This document shows, piece after piece, positions 17,071 through 26,744 of a stretch of 62,389 nucleotides of DNA (position 1 is its first letter; each line of letters begins with the position of its first letter). Made by a program: the position numbers and the translations under genes. The notes below the pieces were generated by a model that saw only the letters and a list, made by a program, of their open reading frames with translations, was not told where the DNA came from and did not search any database. The DNA comes from Bacillota bacterium (GTDB lineage: Bacteria > Bacillota > Clostridia > Peptostreptococcales > Anaerovoracaceae): positions 1 to 62,389 of the forward strand of contig JAETTD010000013.1 in NCBI GenBank assembly GCA_021769295.1. The letters run 5' to 3'.

Positions 17071-18915
17071 TTACAGAATCTTATTTATTGCCTCATCTGA
17101 TATGAGTGCACTTCCACCTAAAACCATTGCAGCCTTTGTTTCTACATTCTTCATGTATGCCGCAGCATCGCTGGTATTACTGCTTGTTGCAAGGATAAGC
17201 GGTACGTTGAAAGACATGGCCAAAGGTCCTCCTGCCAGTCCGTCAGGAAAGTTAAGTCCATATGCCAGTACAATTCCTTCAGAATTGGTCCCGAAGAATT
17301 CTCTCGCAACTGCTACAGAAGTTGCATACCTGTTTGCTCCGGATATTCTCCTCGTTTTTCCAAAGGTCTTTACCTGTTTTTCCACAGCAGGTACTACTGC
17401 ACCAGTTCCACCAATGATATAATAATTCTTGCTGCTAAGGCTCCTTAAATAAGTTTTCTGAGTGCTGCTAAGCTGCTTATCTACAAGCAGAATCGGCTTG
17501 CCAACCGCTGATGCTGACAAACTGTCTGCAAAGTCCATGCCGGAGCATACAAGAATGTCCTCATTTGTCACTCCTGCTTCTTTTAATATTTTTATGTTGG
17601 TTTCAAAACGGTCTTTTCCTCCAAGGCGTTTTACATTGCAAAAAGATAAGCTTTTTTCAAAGGTTTTTGAAACTGCGCCTTCTCCACCGAGAATATATAC
17701 TGTTCCTCCCGGGTTAAGAGATGAGGATATATACCCTCTTATTTTGCTTTGGCTTATATTATCATTTCCCACTACAAGTATAGGCGCATTTTTTACCTTT
17801 GCAAGGTAACTTCCTGCAAGGGCATCTGCATAATTTCTGCCATCTGCTACTATTATAGCATCAAAGCTGCCTGTACCATTGACAAAGCCATACATGCTTG
17901 CAATTTCTATAGCTGTATCATATCTGTCCTGCCCATACAGTCTGAGGACACTGTCAGGCAACGGTTTTCCGCTTCCTGAACTTACATTGACATTAAAACG
18001 AACTTCTGTAACTATGTCTTGAGTTTCCCCAAATACTGCATGGATTACAGTGGATCCTTTGCCTACTCCCGTAACCTTTCCATATACGTCTACAGATGCT
18101 ACATTATTGTTTTCTGAATAATATGTTGCATTATAAGGTGATAACTTTATCGTTGATGCAAATTCCAGATTGTCATTATAGAAATTTAACGTCTTGCTCT
18201 GTCCGCCGGACAAATTGACTTCTTTAACATCTGAATAAACGTCAAGGTTTTCAAATGCTGCATCAACATATGCATCCCCTATGATAGTACCCAAATTAGC
18301 TGCGCCGCCTTCCGATGTCTGACTGCCGAACATCTGAACCCAAAAGATTCGTCCGCCCGGTTGATAGAAGCATCCTATCCCCACACTTTGATAATCAGAG
18401 CCAAGAATATTACCTCTATGACCCGAAGAATTCATCCATGCGGTCATAACGCTGCTTGCAGTGGTTTGTCCTGCCGCTATATTTTCTCCCAATGCGCCGT
18501 AATAATTATTCAGTATGCTAAAACAACTTTCTCCGTTAGGTCGCGTATGCGAAAAATAGATGCCTGTTTCTGCGGCTCTTTGCATTGCTGCATCCATAAG
18601 GGTTTTATCCATTTTTAACGGTGATAATCCAGCCTTAGCTCTTTCCTGATTGACAATTGATAAAACCTGATATGCTTTATCATAGTCAAAAGTTCCGCTA
18701 AAAATAAGATTAATGTTATCATCTTCTGTGCTTGCATACGTCGCAGCATCAGACTGTAAATTTGCAGAAACAGCGGCATCCGTGCCTATCTTTTCGATTT
18801 GCCGCAATACTCCCGTCTCTTGCTCTTCTCCCGCCCATGCGGTCATGCTCATAGATGCCATGCACATCACTATTATGAGGCATATGGTCAGAGCTTTTGT
18901 CATTCTTCTCTTCAT
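17071..18915 (-). CDS. CAP (SCP/PR1) domain protein with Ig-like and CWB2 modules
   Basis: A 614-aa secreted protein. Residues 1-30 are a signal peptide (ALTICLIIVMCMASM). Residues about 70-200 are a CAP domain, with the motifs HTRPNGESCF, GENIAAG, SSGHRGNIL and FWVQMFG that are shared with clostridial SCP-like proteins. Residues about 215-315 are a Big_2-like domain (VASVDVYGKVTGVGKGST). Residues about 325-614 are three CWB2 modules. The start was set at ATG 18915, after AAAGGA with good spacing; an upstream frame to 18939 lacks a ribosome site. It follows the 1137-aa CWB2 gene by 31 bp and is probably co-transcribed. The CAP domain's biochemical activity is not established in this family. 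Confidence 0.92.
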   Translation of the reverse strand: MKRRMTKALTICLIIVMCMASMSMTAWAGEEQETGVLRQIEKIGTDAAVSANLQSDAATYASTEDDNINLIFSGTFDYDKAYQVLSIVNQERAKAGLSPLKMDKTLMDAAMQRAAETGIYFSHTRPNGESCFSILNNYYGALGENIAAGQTTASSVMTAWMNSSGHRGNILGSDYQSVGIGCFYQPGGRIFWVQMFGSQTSEGGAANLGTIIGDAYVDAAFENLDVYSDVKEVNLSGGQSKTLNFYNDNLEFASTIKLSPYNATYYSENNNVASVDVYGKVTGVGKGSTVIHAVFGETQDIVTEVRFNVNVSSGSGKPLPDSVLRLYGQDRYDTAIEIASMYGFVNGTGSFDAIIVADGRNYADALAGSYLAKVKNAPILVVGNDNISQSKIRGYISSSLNPGGTVYILGGEGAVSKTFEKSLSFCNVKRLGGKDRFETNIKILKEAGVTNEDILVCSGMDFADSLSASAVGKPILLVDKQLSSTQKTYLRSLSSKNYYIIGGTGAVVPAVEKQVKTFGKTRRISGANRYATSVAVAREFFGTNSEGIVLAYGLNFPDGLAGGPLAMSFNVPLILATSSNTSDAAAYMKNVETKAAMVLGGSALISDEAINKIL

Positions 18916-18946
18916 AGTCATTTCCTTTCTTCCAAGCAAAATTTAT

Positions 18947-21900
18947 TTATGCAAACTTAATCGCTTTAAATTTGTTTAATATATCTTGGCTGACATTTCC
19001 ATCTCCGGTATAAATCAGCACTACTCCGCTGTTATATGCCGTGGCCTTAATGTTTCCAAACATATAATCATAGCCTGCAGAGCTGATTACTTTTTTATAG
19101 GCTTCTGAATTTTCATCGTAAAGATAAAGCTCGATGTTCTTGCTAAAGCCTGCTCCGTCTTTGGCGCCGAGAAGTTCAAAGTATTTTTCGGTTTCTTTTG
19201 TAAGTCCAAGCTTATCTGCCACAGAGTATATATCCTTATTTATTTTATCCCCTGCCACCGGTGGATTAGGGTCAACAGGGTCAACCGGAGTTGAAGCCTT
19301 TTCTAAAATATATCTCACCGCTTCGTCCGATATTAATGCCTTTCCTCCTAAAACTATTGCATTATTCACATCAGCCTCGTCTGAATATGCTTTTGCATCA
19401 TTTACGTCATTGGTTGTCGCAAGGATAAGCGGCATATCAAGAGCCATTGCAAGAGGACCTCCCGATAATCCGTCAGGGAAATTAAGTCCGTATGCAAGAG
19501 TTATTCCTTTACACTCTTTCCCGAAGAATTTTTCGGCTATTGCAACAGATGTTGAATATCTGTTCTGCCCATATACTCTCTCTACGCTTCCGTAGCTCTT
19601 TATTTGTTTAAATACAGTGCCGTTTACGGCTCCCGGTCCGCCGATTATGTAATAGTTCTTGCTTCCTAATCTCTTAATATAAGTTTTTTGTTCACTGCTT
19701 AACTGCTTATCCACAAGCAGAATAGGCTTGCCAACTGCTGATGCTGACAAACTGTCTGCAAAGGACATACCGTCGCAGACAAGGATATCTTCATTGGTCA
19801 CTCCTGCTTCTTTTAGTATTGCAATATTCGTTTCAAAGCGGGTTCTTCCCTCAAGTCTTGTAATCTTATATTTTGACAGACTCTTTTCAAAGGTTTTTGA
19901 AACGGCTCCCTCACCTCCAAGGATATATACTCGTCCTCCCGGTTTGATGTTTGATGAGATATATGCCTTTATCTTTGCCTGACTTGCCGCATCATTTCCT
20001 ACTAAAAGTATAGGTGCGTTCTTTACTTTTGCAAGGTAGCTTCCTGCAAGGGCATCTGCATAGTTTCGTCCGTCTGCCACTATTATATTGTCAAATTTAT
20101 CAATAGCTTTAACATTCATGAAGGAATTGGCAACCTCGATAGCTGTATCATATCTGTCACGACCGTAAAGACGAATTTCTCTGTCTTCTTCAAAGAGAGT
20201 TTCTGCTCTTGATTTTATTGTAAACTTCTCAACTATGGTTCCTGTGTAGTTTCCTATTCCACTAATTATAGCTTTGGCTTCTCCCGGTTCAATGTTGTTT
20301 TCATATTTTATTGAAAAGTCCTTGTTTAACTTTAGCCGGTTTCCCATTGCAGCATTTTCGAGCACATCAAACAGAGGTTTCTTTTCCTTCCCATCATATA
20401 TAAGTTCTTCCCCCATGGCTCCATGGTAGCATGCAAAATAATTGCTTATATCTGCAGGTTTAATTATAAAAGTTTTGGTCACAATTCCCGTGTAATTACC
20501 TACTCCCTCAATTGTAACCGTTGCTTCTCCTGCATTTATGTTATTAGAATAATCTGCTTCAAAATCATGACCTTCGATCAAGCTACCAATCAGTACTGTT
20601 GGCATTTTTTCTTTTCCGTCATATATGTCTGACTGTCCTGAGGAAAAATATACCTCTATATCCTCATCAGGCAGTTTTGCTGGAGTTATCCGGAAGCTTT
20701 TTTCTATAGTTCCCTCATATTTCCCCATTCCGGTGACTTTAATAATGGCAGTGCCGCAATTTAAATTATTTCTATAATATAAAGAATAATCTGACCCTTC
20801 AGATAAAATCTCTTCTCCGTCTTTAACGACAATTTTGGGTGTTATGTAACTTCTATCATAGGTTTGACTGGGAACATCCATGACCGTACAGTTACTTATA
20901 TCTTTTCTAATCACTTCAATACGATAAAGTATTATCAAACCGTCATACCTCAACATAATAGATTGAGGGCCTTCTATCATATTATCAAATTCCGCTACCA
21001 TGTCCTCAGTCATGTCTATTATTTCTAATGTACCATTGTCGTATGTAAGCCTGAGCTTTCCTCCGCTTACATCAACCGGGTCTCCTATCACATATACTTT
21101 TTTGTCAGGCTCTCTTTCTATGCTTATATAATTGAGAGTTTTTTCACGTACGTTGATCTGGTAGGTTGTCGTCTTTCCCTCGTAAGTTACAGTTATGGCC
21201 TGAGGCCCGATGACTGAGCTGTCAAATCCGGATACCATATCTTTTGTTATCTGTTTTTGCTCAATTTCTCCGTTATCAAACTCTAATCGGATGTGGCCAC
21301 CTTCAACATTAAGCTCATCATCTCCTTCAACATACTCAGTACACCATGGAATAATGTCTAAAGAAATTTTCACGAGGCTCTTTGCAACTACGTTTATATC
21401 ATATTGCGCTGTTTTTCCTCTGTACATCACGGTAAGACTCTGTGGACCGACTTTTCCCAAATAAAATTCCTGTATCATTTCTGGGGTCATCGGCTTGCTT
21501 TCCGTGGTTCCGTCTTTATATCTCACCTCAATCATTCCGCCTGCAGTGTCAAATTCGCTTGAATTTTGAACATATGTAAGTTTATCCGGCATCTGTAAAA
21601 CTGAAATGGAGTCCACTTCTTTTCCATCCACTGCCGTTACAAAGGTCCATCCGCTGTTTGCCTGATTATTCTTGTTTGCTATTTCAACGTAATACGTATT
21701 AGCCGAATATTCTCCGTAGCCGCACTTTTTTAGATAGTATAAATACGGTTGATAATATTCGTCCGGTTCATGTGGCATTACAGTAACCATATTGTTCCAA
21801 TCATCCTTGCCAACGTTTATCTGCCAATTGTCCGCAGGGAAAAATTTTTCAGCCTCGCTTCTTATCTTCTCTTTTATAACTTCCTGGCTGTCTCCCTGTT

Positions 21901-22360
21901 CCACCTGAAGTATACTTACTCCATAAGTACTTGCCGTAACAGTTCCGTAATCCTTTCCTCCCAACGATACAGATAATTCCTTGCGCTCCCAATACGGGTC
22001 GCCGGCTCCCATTTCCGTTCTTTGTATGGTTGCACCTGCATCAATGAGGTCTTTTATGTTAAAGAGCTCCGTAAGTGGAACATCGCTGCTGAGTCCGCCG
22101 TAAAATGCAGTAAGATTTCTCACTCCTGTACTCGACACGACACTCAAGGTGTCTTGCAACGTACACACCTTTACAAATCTTCCTTCCTTTTCTGCTTTGT
22201 CCAGCAGGGCTTTGAAGCTGTCTTCTGTCGCTGCCGTATCTGCCTGAGTTGAAGTTGTTTCTCCCATAGCAAAGTCTGCCGGTATTACGGCAATCAGCAT
22301 CGCAATGCATACCATGCAAATTGCAAGCTTTCTGATTCCTAATTGGATATAGCTCTTCAT
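18947..22360 (-). CDS. Large CWB2 cell-wall protein with Ig-like and YDG-type repeats
   Basis: An 1137-aa exported protein. The signal peptide covers residues 1-33. Residues about 45-250 are a region I do not recognise. Residues about 255-485 hold three Big_3-like repeats, each with a GGxxxxxYxxG core and GPQSI/L. Residues about 495-715 hold three repeats ending in GxGxYxGT and a FxI strand (GMGKYEGTIEKSFRI, GVGNYTGIVTKTFII, GIGNYTGTIVEKFTI). CWB2 modules span about 725-1005, and a C-terminal globular domain (about 1020-1137) follows a Pro-rich linker. CWB2 here is internal rather than terminal. It is the first gene of a two-gene CWB2 operon with the promoter at 22403-22431. Confidence 0.9.
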   Translation of the reverse strand: MKSYIQLGIRKLAICMVCIAMLIAVIPADFAMGETTSTQADTAATEDSFKALLDKAEKEGRFVKVCTLQDTLSVVSSTGVRNLTAFYGGLSSDVPLTELFNIKDLIDAGATIQRTEMGAGDPYWERKELSVSLGGKDYGTVTASTYGVSILQVEQGDSQEVIKEKIRSEAEKFFPADNWQINVGKDDWNNMVTVMPHEPDEYYQPYLYYLKKCGYGEYSANTYYVEIANKNNQANSGWTFVTAVDGKEVDSISVLQMPDKLTYVQNSSEFDTAGGMIEVRYKDGTTESKPMTPEMIQEFYLGKVGPQSLTVMYRGKTAQYDINVVAKSLVKISLDIIPWCTEYVEGDDELNVEGGHIRLEFDNGEIEQKQITKDMVSGFDSSVIGPQAITVTYEGKTTTYQINVREKTLNYISIEREPDKKVYVIGDPVDVSGGKLRLTYDNGTLEIIDMTEDMVAEFDNMIEGPQSIMLRYDGLIILYRIEVIRKDISNCTVMDVPSQTYDRSYITPKIVVKDGEEILSEGSDYSLYYRNNLNCGTAIIKVTGMGKYEGTIEKSFRITPAKLPDEDIEVYFSSGQSDIYDGKEKMPTVLIGSLIEGHDFEADYSNNINAGEATVTIEGVGNYTGIVTKTFIIKPADISNYFACYHGAMGEELIYDGKEKKPLFDVLENAAMGNRLKLNKDFSIKYENNIEPGEAKAIISGIGNYTGTIVEKFTIKSRAETLFEEDREIRLYGRDRYDTAIEVANSFMNVKAIDKFDNIIVADGRNYADALAGSYLAKVKNAPILLVGNDAASQAKIKAYISSNIKPGGRVYILGGEGAVSKTFEKSLSKYKITRLEGRTRFETNIAILKEAGVTNEDILVCDGMSFADSLSASAVGKPILLVDKQLSSEQKTYIKRLGSKNYYIIGGPGAVNGTVFKQIKSYGSVERVYGQNRYSTSVAIAEKFFGKECKGITLAYGLNFPDGLSGGPLAMALDMPLILATTNDVNDAKAYSDEADVNNAIVLGGKALISDEAVRYILEKASTPVDPVDPNPPVAGDKINKDIYSVADKLGLTKETEKYFELLGAKDGAGFSKNIELYLYDENSEAYKKVISSAGYDYMFGNIKATAYNSGVVLIYTGDGNVSQDILNKFKAIKFA

Positions 22361-22402
22361 AGATACCTCCTTTTATGAATACGCTAATTACTAATTAACA
22401 TA

Positions 22403-22431
22403 ATTATCCCATACAGTCTTCACTTTTGCAA
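22403..22431 (-). promoter_or_regulatory. Promoter of the two-gene CWB2 operon
   Basis: Minus-strand TTGCAA (22431-22426), 17-bp spacer, GATAATT (from 22408). It is almost identical in design to the promoter at 16976-17004. Confidence 0.65.
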
Positions 22432-22437
22432 GCAACA

Positions 22438-22465
22438 AAAAACCGGGACATCCCGGTTTTTAAAT
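22438..22465 (-). terminator. Terminator of the 14-gene polysaccharide operon
   Basis: AAACCGGGA and TCCCGGTTTTT form a stable stem with the loop CA, directly after the aminotransferase gene at 22479. It separates the operon from the CWB2 promoter. Confidence 0.85.
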
Positions 22466-22478
22466 TATTACATAAAAT

Positions 22479-23609
22479 TTATTTTGATAAGTATTTTTTT
22501 ACTGCTTCTGCAACCTGTCTTATTTCTTCTTCTCTAAGATATGGATGCATCGGTAGAGATAATACGGTATCGCAAAGCTTTTCCGTAACGGCGCAACTGA
22601 TTCCGAAGTTTTCAGTTTCATCAAACGCTCTCTGCAAATGCATCGGCTTAGGGTAATATACCATTGAAGGTATTCCCTCTTCTTTAAGTGCTGCCTGCAA
22701 TCCGTCTCTCGTTTCTTTATCTTTTAGCTGAATGGTGTACTGCGCCCAGCTCGAATAGAAGTTTTCCGGCACTACGGGGGTCTTCACAATGCCTCCCAAT
22801 AATTCCGCATATCTTATAGCAACTTTGTTTACATCTCTGACTTCATATTCTTTAAATGCTTTGAGTTTTACTGAGAGTACAGCCGCCTGAATGGTGTCAA
22901 GCCTCGAGTTAAGACCTATTCTGATATTATCGTATTTCATCGTACCTTTTCCATGAACACAGATAGATTTTATCACTTCTGCCCATTCATCGTTATCTGT
23001 AAAAACAGCCCCGCCGTCTCCATAGCATCCCAAAGGCTTAGCAGGGAAAAATGACGTAGTTGAAATGTCTCCGAAGCTGCATGCCTTCCGGCCGTTTATC
23101 TCTCCTCCAAAACCCTGTGCTCCGTCTTCCAATACCAACAATCCGTATTTTTGAGCTATTTGCCTGATTTTTTCAAGATTAGCGGGTAAGCCAAACAGGT
23201 CAACTGCTACTATGGCTTTAGGCTTAAGTTTGCCCTCTTCAAGAATCTTCTTTACAGCAGTCTCAAGGGAGTCGCAGTCAATGTTGTAAGTATCGCTGTT
23301 GACATCCACAAACACAGGCGTCGCTCCGCAATGGGACACGATCTCTCCTGAAGAGAAAAAAGTGAAATCAGGGACAAACACTGCGTCTCCTTCTTTAATT
23401 CCCCATGTCATCATTGCTATTGACAGTGCATCTGTTCCGTTAGCACAGGTTATACAATGTTTAACTCCTACATATTCTGCCAATTCTTTCTCAAACTCTG
23501 CAACCTGCGCTCCGCTTATAAAATTGCAGTCCGTAGCAACTTTTATCATTGCTTCATCAATATCCTTTTTTAATACTTGATATTGTTGTTTTAAATCTCT
23601 GAATTGCAT
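22479..23609 (-). CDS. DegT/DnrJ/EryC1 aminotransferase, probable WbpE/WlbC-type C3 aminotransferase
   Basis: A 376-aa PLP-dependent sugar aminotransferase. The N-terminus MQFRDLKQQY, SGAQVAEFEKELAEYVG and CITCANGTDAL match the WlbC/WbpE branch, which converts UDP-3-keto-GlcNAcA to the 3-amino sugar. The PLP lysine lies in FFPAKPLGCYGDGGA. The start was set at ATG 23609 behind AAGGAGAAGCAAT, not the longer frame to 23642 that overlaps the upstream gene. It is the last gene of the operon that also holds WbpA-, WbpD- and WecB-like enzymes, which fits a UDP-diacetamido-uronic acid pathway. Confidence 0.88.
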   Translation of the reverse strand: MQFRDLKQQYQVLKKDIDEAMIKVATDCNFISGAQVAEFEKELAEYVGVKHCITCANGTDALSIAMMTWGIKEGDAVFVPDFTFFSSGEIVSHCGATPVFVDVNSDTYNIDCDSLETAVKKILEEGKLKPKAIVAVDLFGLPANLEKIRQIAQKYGLLVLEDGAQGFGGEINGRKACSFGDISTTSFFPAKPLGCYGDGGAVFTDNDEWAEVIKSICVHGKGTMKYDNIRIGLNSRLDTIQAAVLSVKLKAFKEYEVRDVNKVAIRYAELLGGIVKTPVVPENFYSSWAQYTIQLKDKETRDGLQAALKEEGIPSMVYYPKPMHLQRAFDETENFGISCAVTEKLCDTVLSLPMHPYLREEEIRQVAEAVKKYLSK

Positions 23610-23628
23610 ATTGCTTCTCCTTTTATCT

Positions 23629-25248
23629 TTAATTTTGAGCATATTCTTTTAATAAGTAAATTTCTAAGAGTTTGCATAACATATCATAAGGAATCTGTTC
23701 GTCTCTGCATTCCGAAGATATCCATTTTTTCTCTTTAGCAAAATCAATTGCCTTATCAGACAATTCCAAACTCCGAATTTCCTTCTCACAAGACCATGAT
23801 ATTATGTTTTTAGTAAGGATGTTTTTTCTGAACACTTTTCGCCCGAATAACCGCAATGCGGATTTGAAAAGATTGAAAAAAGAAAACCATGTATCAGGTA
23901 TCAAATATTTTACCTGTGAGGATGTGGTAACCCCTGTGGCTGTGGGGATTTTTGCCACAGCAGGATTGATTTTTGTTATGTATTCTTTCATACTCTTCGA
24001 AAAGGCTCTGCTTTTCCTTGGTAAATTATAGGAATATACAACAAACCGATACTCCAAAAGTGGTGGATACGAACAAATAATGTGCTTTTGTCCATTATAT
24101 AATGGCGCATACGAAGCTGCTCTTAATAAATACCAATTCAGCCAGTCAAGATTTTTTGTATTTATTTCTTGCCTTTGTTTTTCTATCCACAACACGAGTT
24201 TTTTCTCTATATCTTTATTCAATTCCCATAGTCTATCGTCTATTGGCAATTTTCTTTTTATTCCCAAGATAAAATTATTATAAACTCTTTTTAAGCTAAA
24301 ATGCTTGCAATTATAAAAAGGAAAGTATTGATACCAATCATCTGATTTATGAAATACTCCGCTGTCACCTGTCATTAAACATTTAAATCCGGCTTTTCTC
24401 CTTTGTTTGAGATATTCATTAAGCCTAAAATTTGCATCATTTAAAGTATTGAAATACCCGCCCCGTTCCAGGAAAGCTTTCCTTATATATTCTTCGTCTA
24501 TGATAGGTTTGGAAACTTTAACCTGAGTATAATCTATTGACGCAATCTCCGCAACTTTTTTTGAAACTACAAAATCGGGATGCTTTCCATTATCAACAGA
24601 ATCTCCTCCACTCACGGAAGCTGCAATCTGACATCTGTTTAAAAAAAGTGATAATACATATCTACTGTCAAACCCTCCCGTAAGAGAAATTGTTTTCTTT
24701 ACTTCAGGCAACGCTTTGCAAATATATTCAGAAAATTCTTCAGTTGATATACCATAACCTATATCGTTTAGAGTTCCTATATCTTTGCATTTCTCGTGCA
24801 AGCGTCCTTCCTTGACAATGTAATATTTGCTGCTGTTTGTGTAAAATACGCCCTTTAAATAAGTTTCTTCAAAAAAGATTTTATTATATACTAAATATTG
24901 GCATATATTCTTATCATTAAATTCCAACCCATTATTGTCTTTTACGATATCCAGCATGCTGTCAGAAATCTTCTCTTTATCATAAAAGAAGCAGCTGCTT
25001 ATTCCGTTGTCCGTAAAAATTATAAAATCTTCTTTTTCCTTAATAACAAAGTTAAAGGAACCCATAAAGTTTATAAAGTCCAGTTTTTCTTCTCTTTTAT
25101 ATCTTCTGACTAATTCCGCTACGCTGTCCTTTCCTGCTTTATATCCGGGAATAAAAAATATTCCTTTCCACCAGCAACTTATATCATCTTTTTCATAACA
25201 ATCAAAATCCCCAAAATCAAAAGAACCATTCTCAAATCTAATCCACAC
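23629..25248 (-). CDS. Asparagine-synthetase-like protein without the glutaminase cysteine
   Basis: A 539-aa protein. Residues about 1-150 resemble the Ntn/GATase II half of AsnB (FINFMGSFNFVIKEK, IFTDNGISSCFFY). Residues about 170-530 are the PP-loop ATP pyrophosphatase half, with SLTGGFDSRY as the SGGxDS-type motif. The start is GTG behind AGGGGAGATAAA, and the second residue is Trp, so the catalytic Cys-2 of glutamine-dependent enzymes is absent. In polysaccharide loci such proteins are thought to amidate uronic acids. This one would need free ammonia, or have another role. AT content and rare codons are higher than in its neighbours. Function is inference. Confidence 0.75.
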   Translation of the reverse strand: MWIRFENGSFDFGDFDCYEKDDISCWWKGIFFIPGYKAGKDSVAELVRRYKREEKLDFINFMGSFNFVIKEKEDFIIFTDNGISSCFFYDKEKISDSMLDIVKDNNGLEFNDKNICQYLVYNKIFFEETYLKGVFYTNSSKYYIVKEGRLHEKCKDIGTLNDIGYGISTEEFSEYICKALPEVKKTISLTGGFDSRYVLSLFLNRCQIAASVSGGDSVDNGKHPDFVVSKKVAEIASIDYTQVKVSKPIIDEEYIRKAFLERGGYFNTLNDANFRLNEYLKQRRKAGFKCLMTGDSGVFHKSDDWYQYFPFYNCKHFSLKRVYNNFILGIKRKLPIDDRLWELNKDIEKKLVLWIEKQRQEINTKNLDWLNWYLLRAASYAPLYNGQKHIICSYPPLLEYRFVVYSYNLPRKSRAFSKSMKEYITKINPAVAKIPTATGVTTSSQVKYLIPDTWFSFFNLFKSALRLFGRKVFRKNILTKNIISWSCEKEIRSLELSDKAIDFAKEKKWISSECRDEQIPYDMLCKLLEIYLLKEYAQN

Positions 25249-25269
25249 TTTATCTCCCCTTGAATAATA

Positions 25270-26715
25270 CTAAAAAAGCTTTTTAAAGATGCTTTTTACA
25301 TAGTCAAACGATAATTTCACAAGTTCCAGCATTCTCACTCTATACATGATAATTGTGACTACTACGCAGCATATAAACATTATAACGCTGATGTAATCTA
25401 TTCTGTTATAACTGTTATACAATATAAATATATAGTACATCACCGTCATTACGGTTATTTTTCCTATGCTATATTTAACCTTAAAACATTTGCAAGAGAA
25501 CTTTGTCCTAAGAGCAAAAAACAAAGTATATGAAATACCTGTTGATATAGCTGCTCCCAAAGAACCTATTTCCTGTATCAAGAAATAGTTCAGCACTATG
25601 TTTGTTATGCAGCATGCCACAGATACAACTATATGGTAATTGGTTTTCTTCGCAAAATTTATTCCATATGCAGTGCTTTCAGAAAGAGTATACATTACGG
25701 GATGCAGTGTCAAAAATGGTATGAGAAAAACTGCTTCTCTGTACTTTGCACCAAGCAGATATACTATTAAATCTTTGCCAAGTACTACGCAACCACCCAT
25801 GGCAAATAAGACGATGCATACATAATCACAAGCTTTTACAAAAAATGTTCTGTCCTCATTTTTTCTTTCGTATTCTTCTACAGCAAGAGGCCCCCAAATA
25901 GTGGAAAATGTAGTAGTGACTATGCTGAAAATACCCACCACGCTTACAGCGGAAGCATATATTCCCAACTCTGTGCCATTTGAGAACATCTTTATCATTA
26001 CCTTATCTGCTCCCGTAAATATCCAATTGCACAAGTTAGCAAATATAAACGGAAATCCATACTTGGTTATTTCACGGGCACTGACTATATCATTATATTG
26101 TGAATTTAGGTTTCCGGAAAAACCCGTTATTTTCCATGATTCTCTTTCAGCCAAAATTCCTGCTATGCATACCGCAGTCTGTGCTATAACCGTGCTCCCC
26201 GCCAATATAACCAAGTGATCTAAGTTTGAAAAATATACCGCAAAAACGACTAATGCAACGTATAACAATTTCTGCATATTTATTATCAGAGAATATAAAG
26301 TTGTTCTTAACTTCAATCTTACGGTTAAATTCGAAAAAACTCCCACTGTGAGCACGATTATATACGTAGCAAAAATAGGATACAATGGCGTTTGTCTTTT
26401 ATCAATGAACAGATAATACAAAAAAATAATCAGCGCAACCACAATACTTATTATTATAGGCGTCTTTGCCGTAGCCCCCAATATATACTTCTTATATCTG
26501 CTTTCTTCGCTAGCATAGTAAAATCTTGTATAGGACTGGTCATGACCCAGCATTGCAACTAAAATAAATACGTTTCCAAACAAAGTAAACAACGCCAAAT
26601 CACCATAATCCTCCGGATTCACCAGCCTCGTTATTATTGGAGTTGTTATTATTCCTAATATTACATTTAATCCCATTCCTATAAATAGGTTAAAAAAATG
26701 TTTCTGATTGTTCAT
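25270..26715 (-). CDS. Polysaccharide repeat-unit flippase (Wzx-like)
   Basis: A 481-aa membrane protein with about 12-14 hydrophobic helices, of the oligosaccharide flippase superfamily (FFNLFIGMGLNVILG at the start, then TRLVNPEDYGDLALF). It would translocate the undecaprenyl-linked repeat made by this operon. Together with the polymerase at 27875 and the initiating transferase at 35672 it completes a Wzx/Wzy assembly system. Confidence 0.88.
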   Translation of the reverse strand: MNNQKHFFNLFIGMGLNVILGIITTPIITRLVNPEDYGDLALFTLFGNVFILVAMLGHDQSYTRFYYASEESRYKKYILGATAKTPIIISIVVALIIFLYYLFIDKRQTPLYPIFATYIIVLTVGVFSNLTVRLKLRTTLYSLIINMQKLLYVALVVFAVYFSNLDHLVILAGSTVIAQTAVCIAGILAERESWKITGFSGNLNSQYNDIVSAREITKYGFPFIFANLCNWIFTGADKVMIKMFSNGTELGIYASAVSVVGIFSIVTTTFSTIWGPLAVEEYERKNEDRTFFVKACDYVCIVLFAMGGCVVLGKDLIVYLLGAKYREAVFLIPFLTLHPVMYTLSESTAYGINFAKKTNYHIVVSVACCITNIVLNYFLIQEIGSLGAAISTGISYTLFFALRTKFSCKCFKVKYSIGKITVMTVMYYIFILYNSYNRIDYISVIMFICCVVVTIIMYRVRMLELVKLSFDYVKSIFKKLF

Positions 26716-26744
26716 CTGTTTTCCTTTAATTACTCAATTCATCA

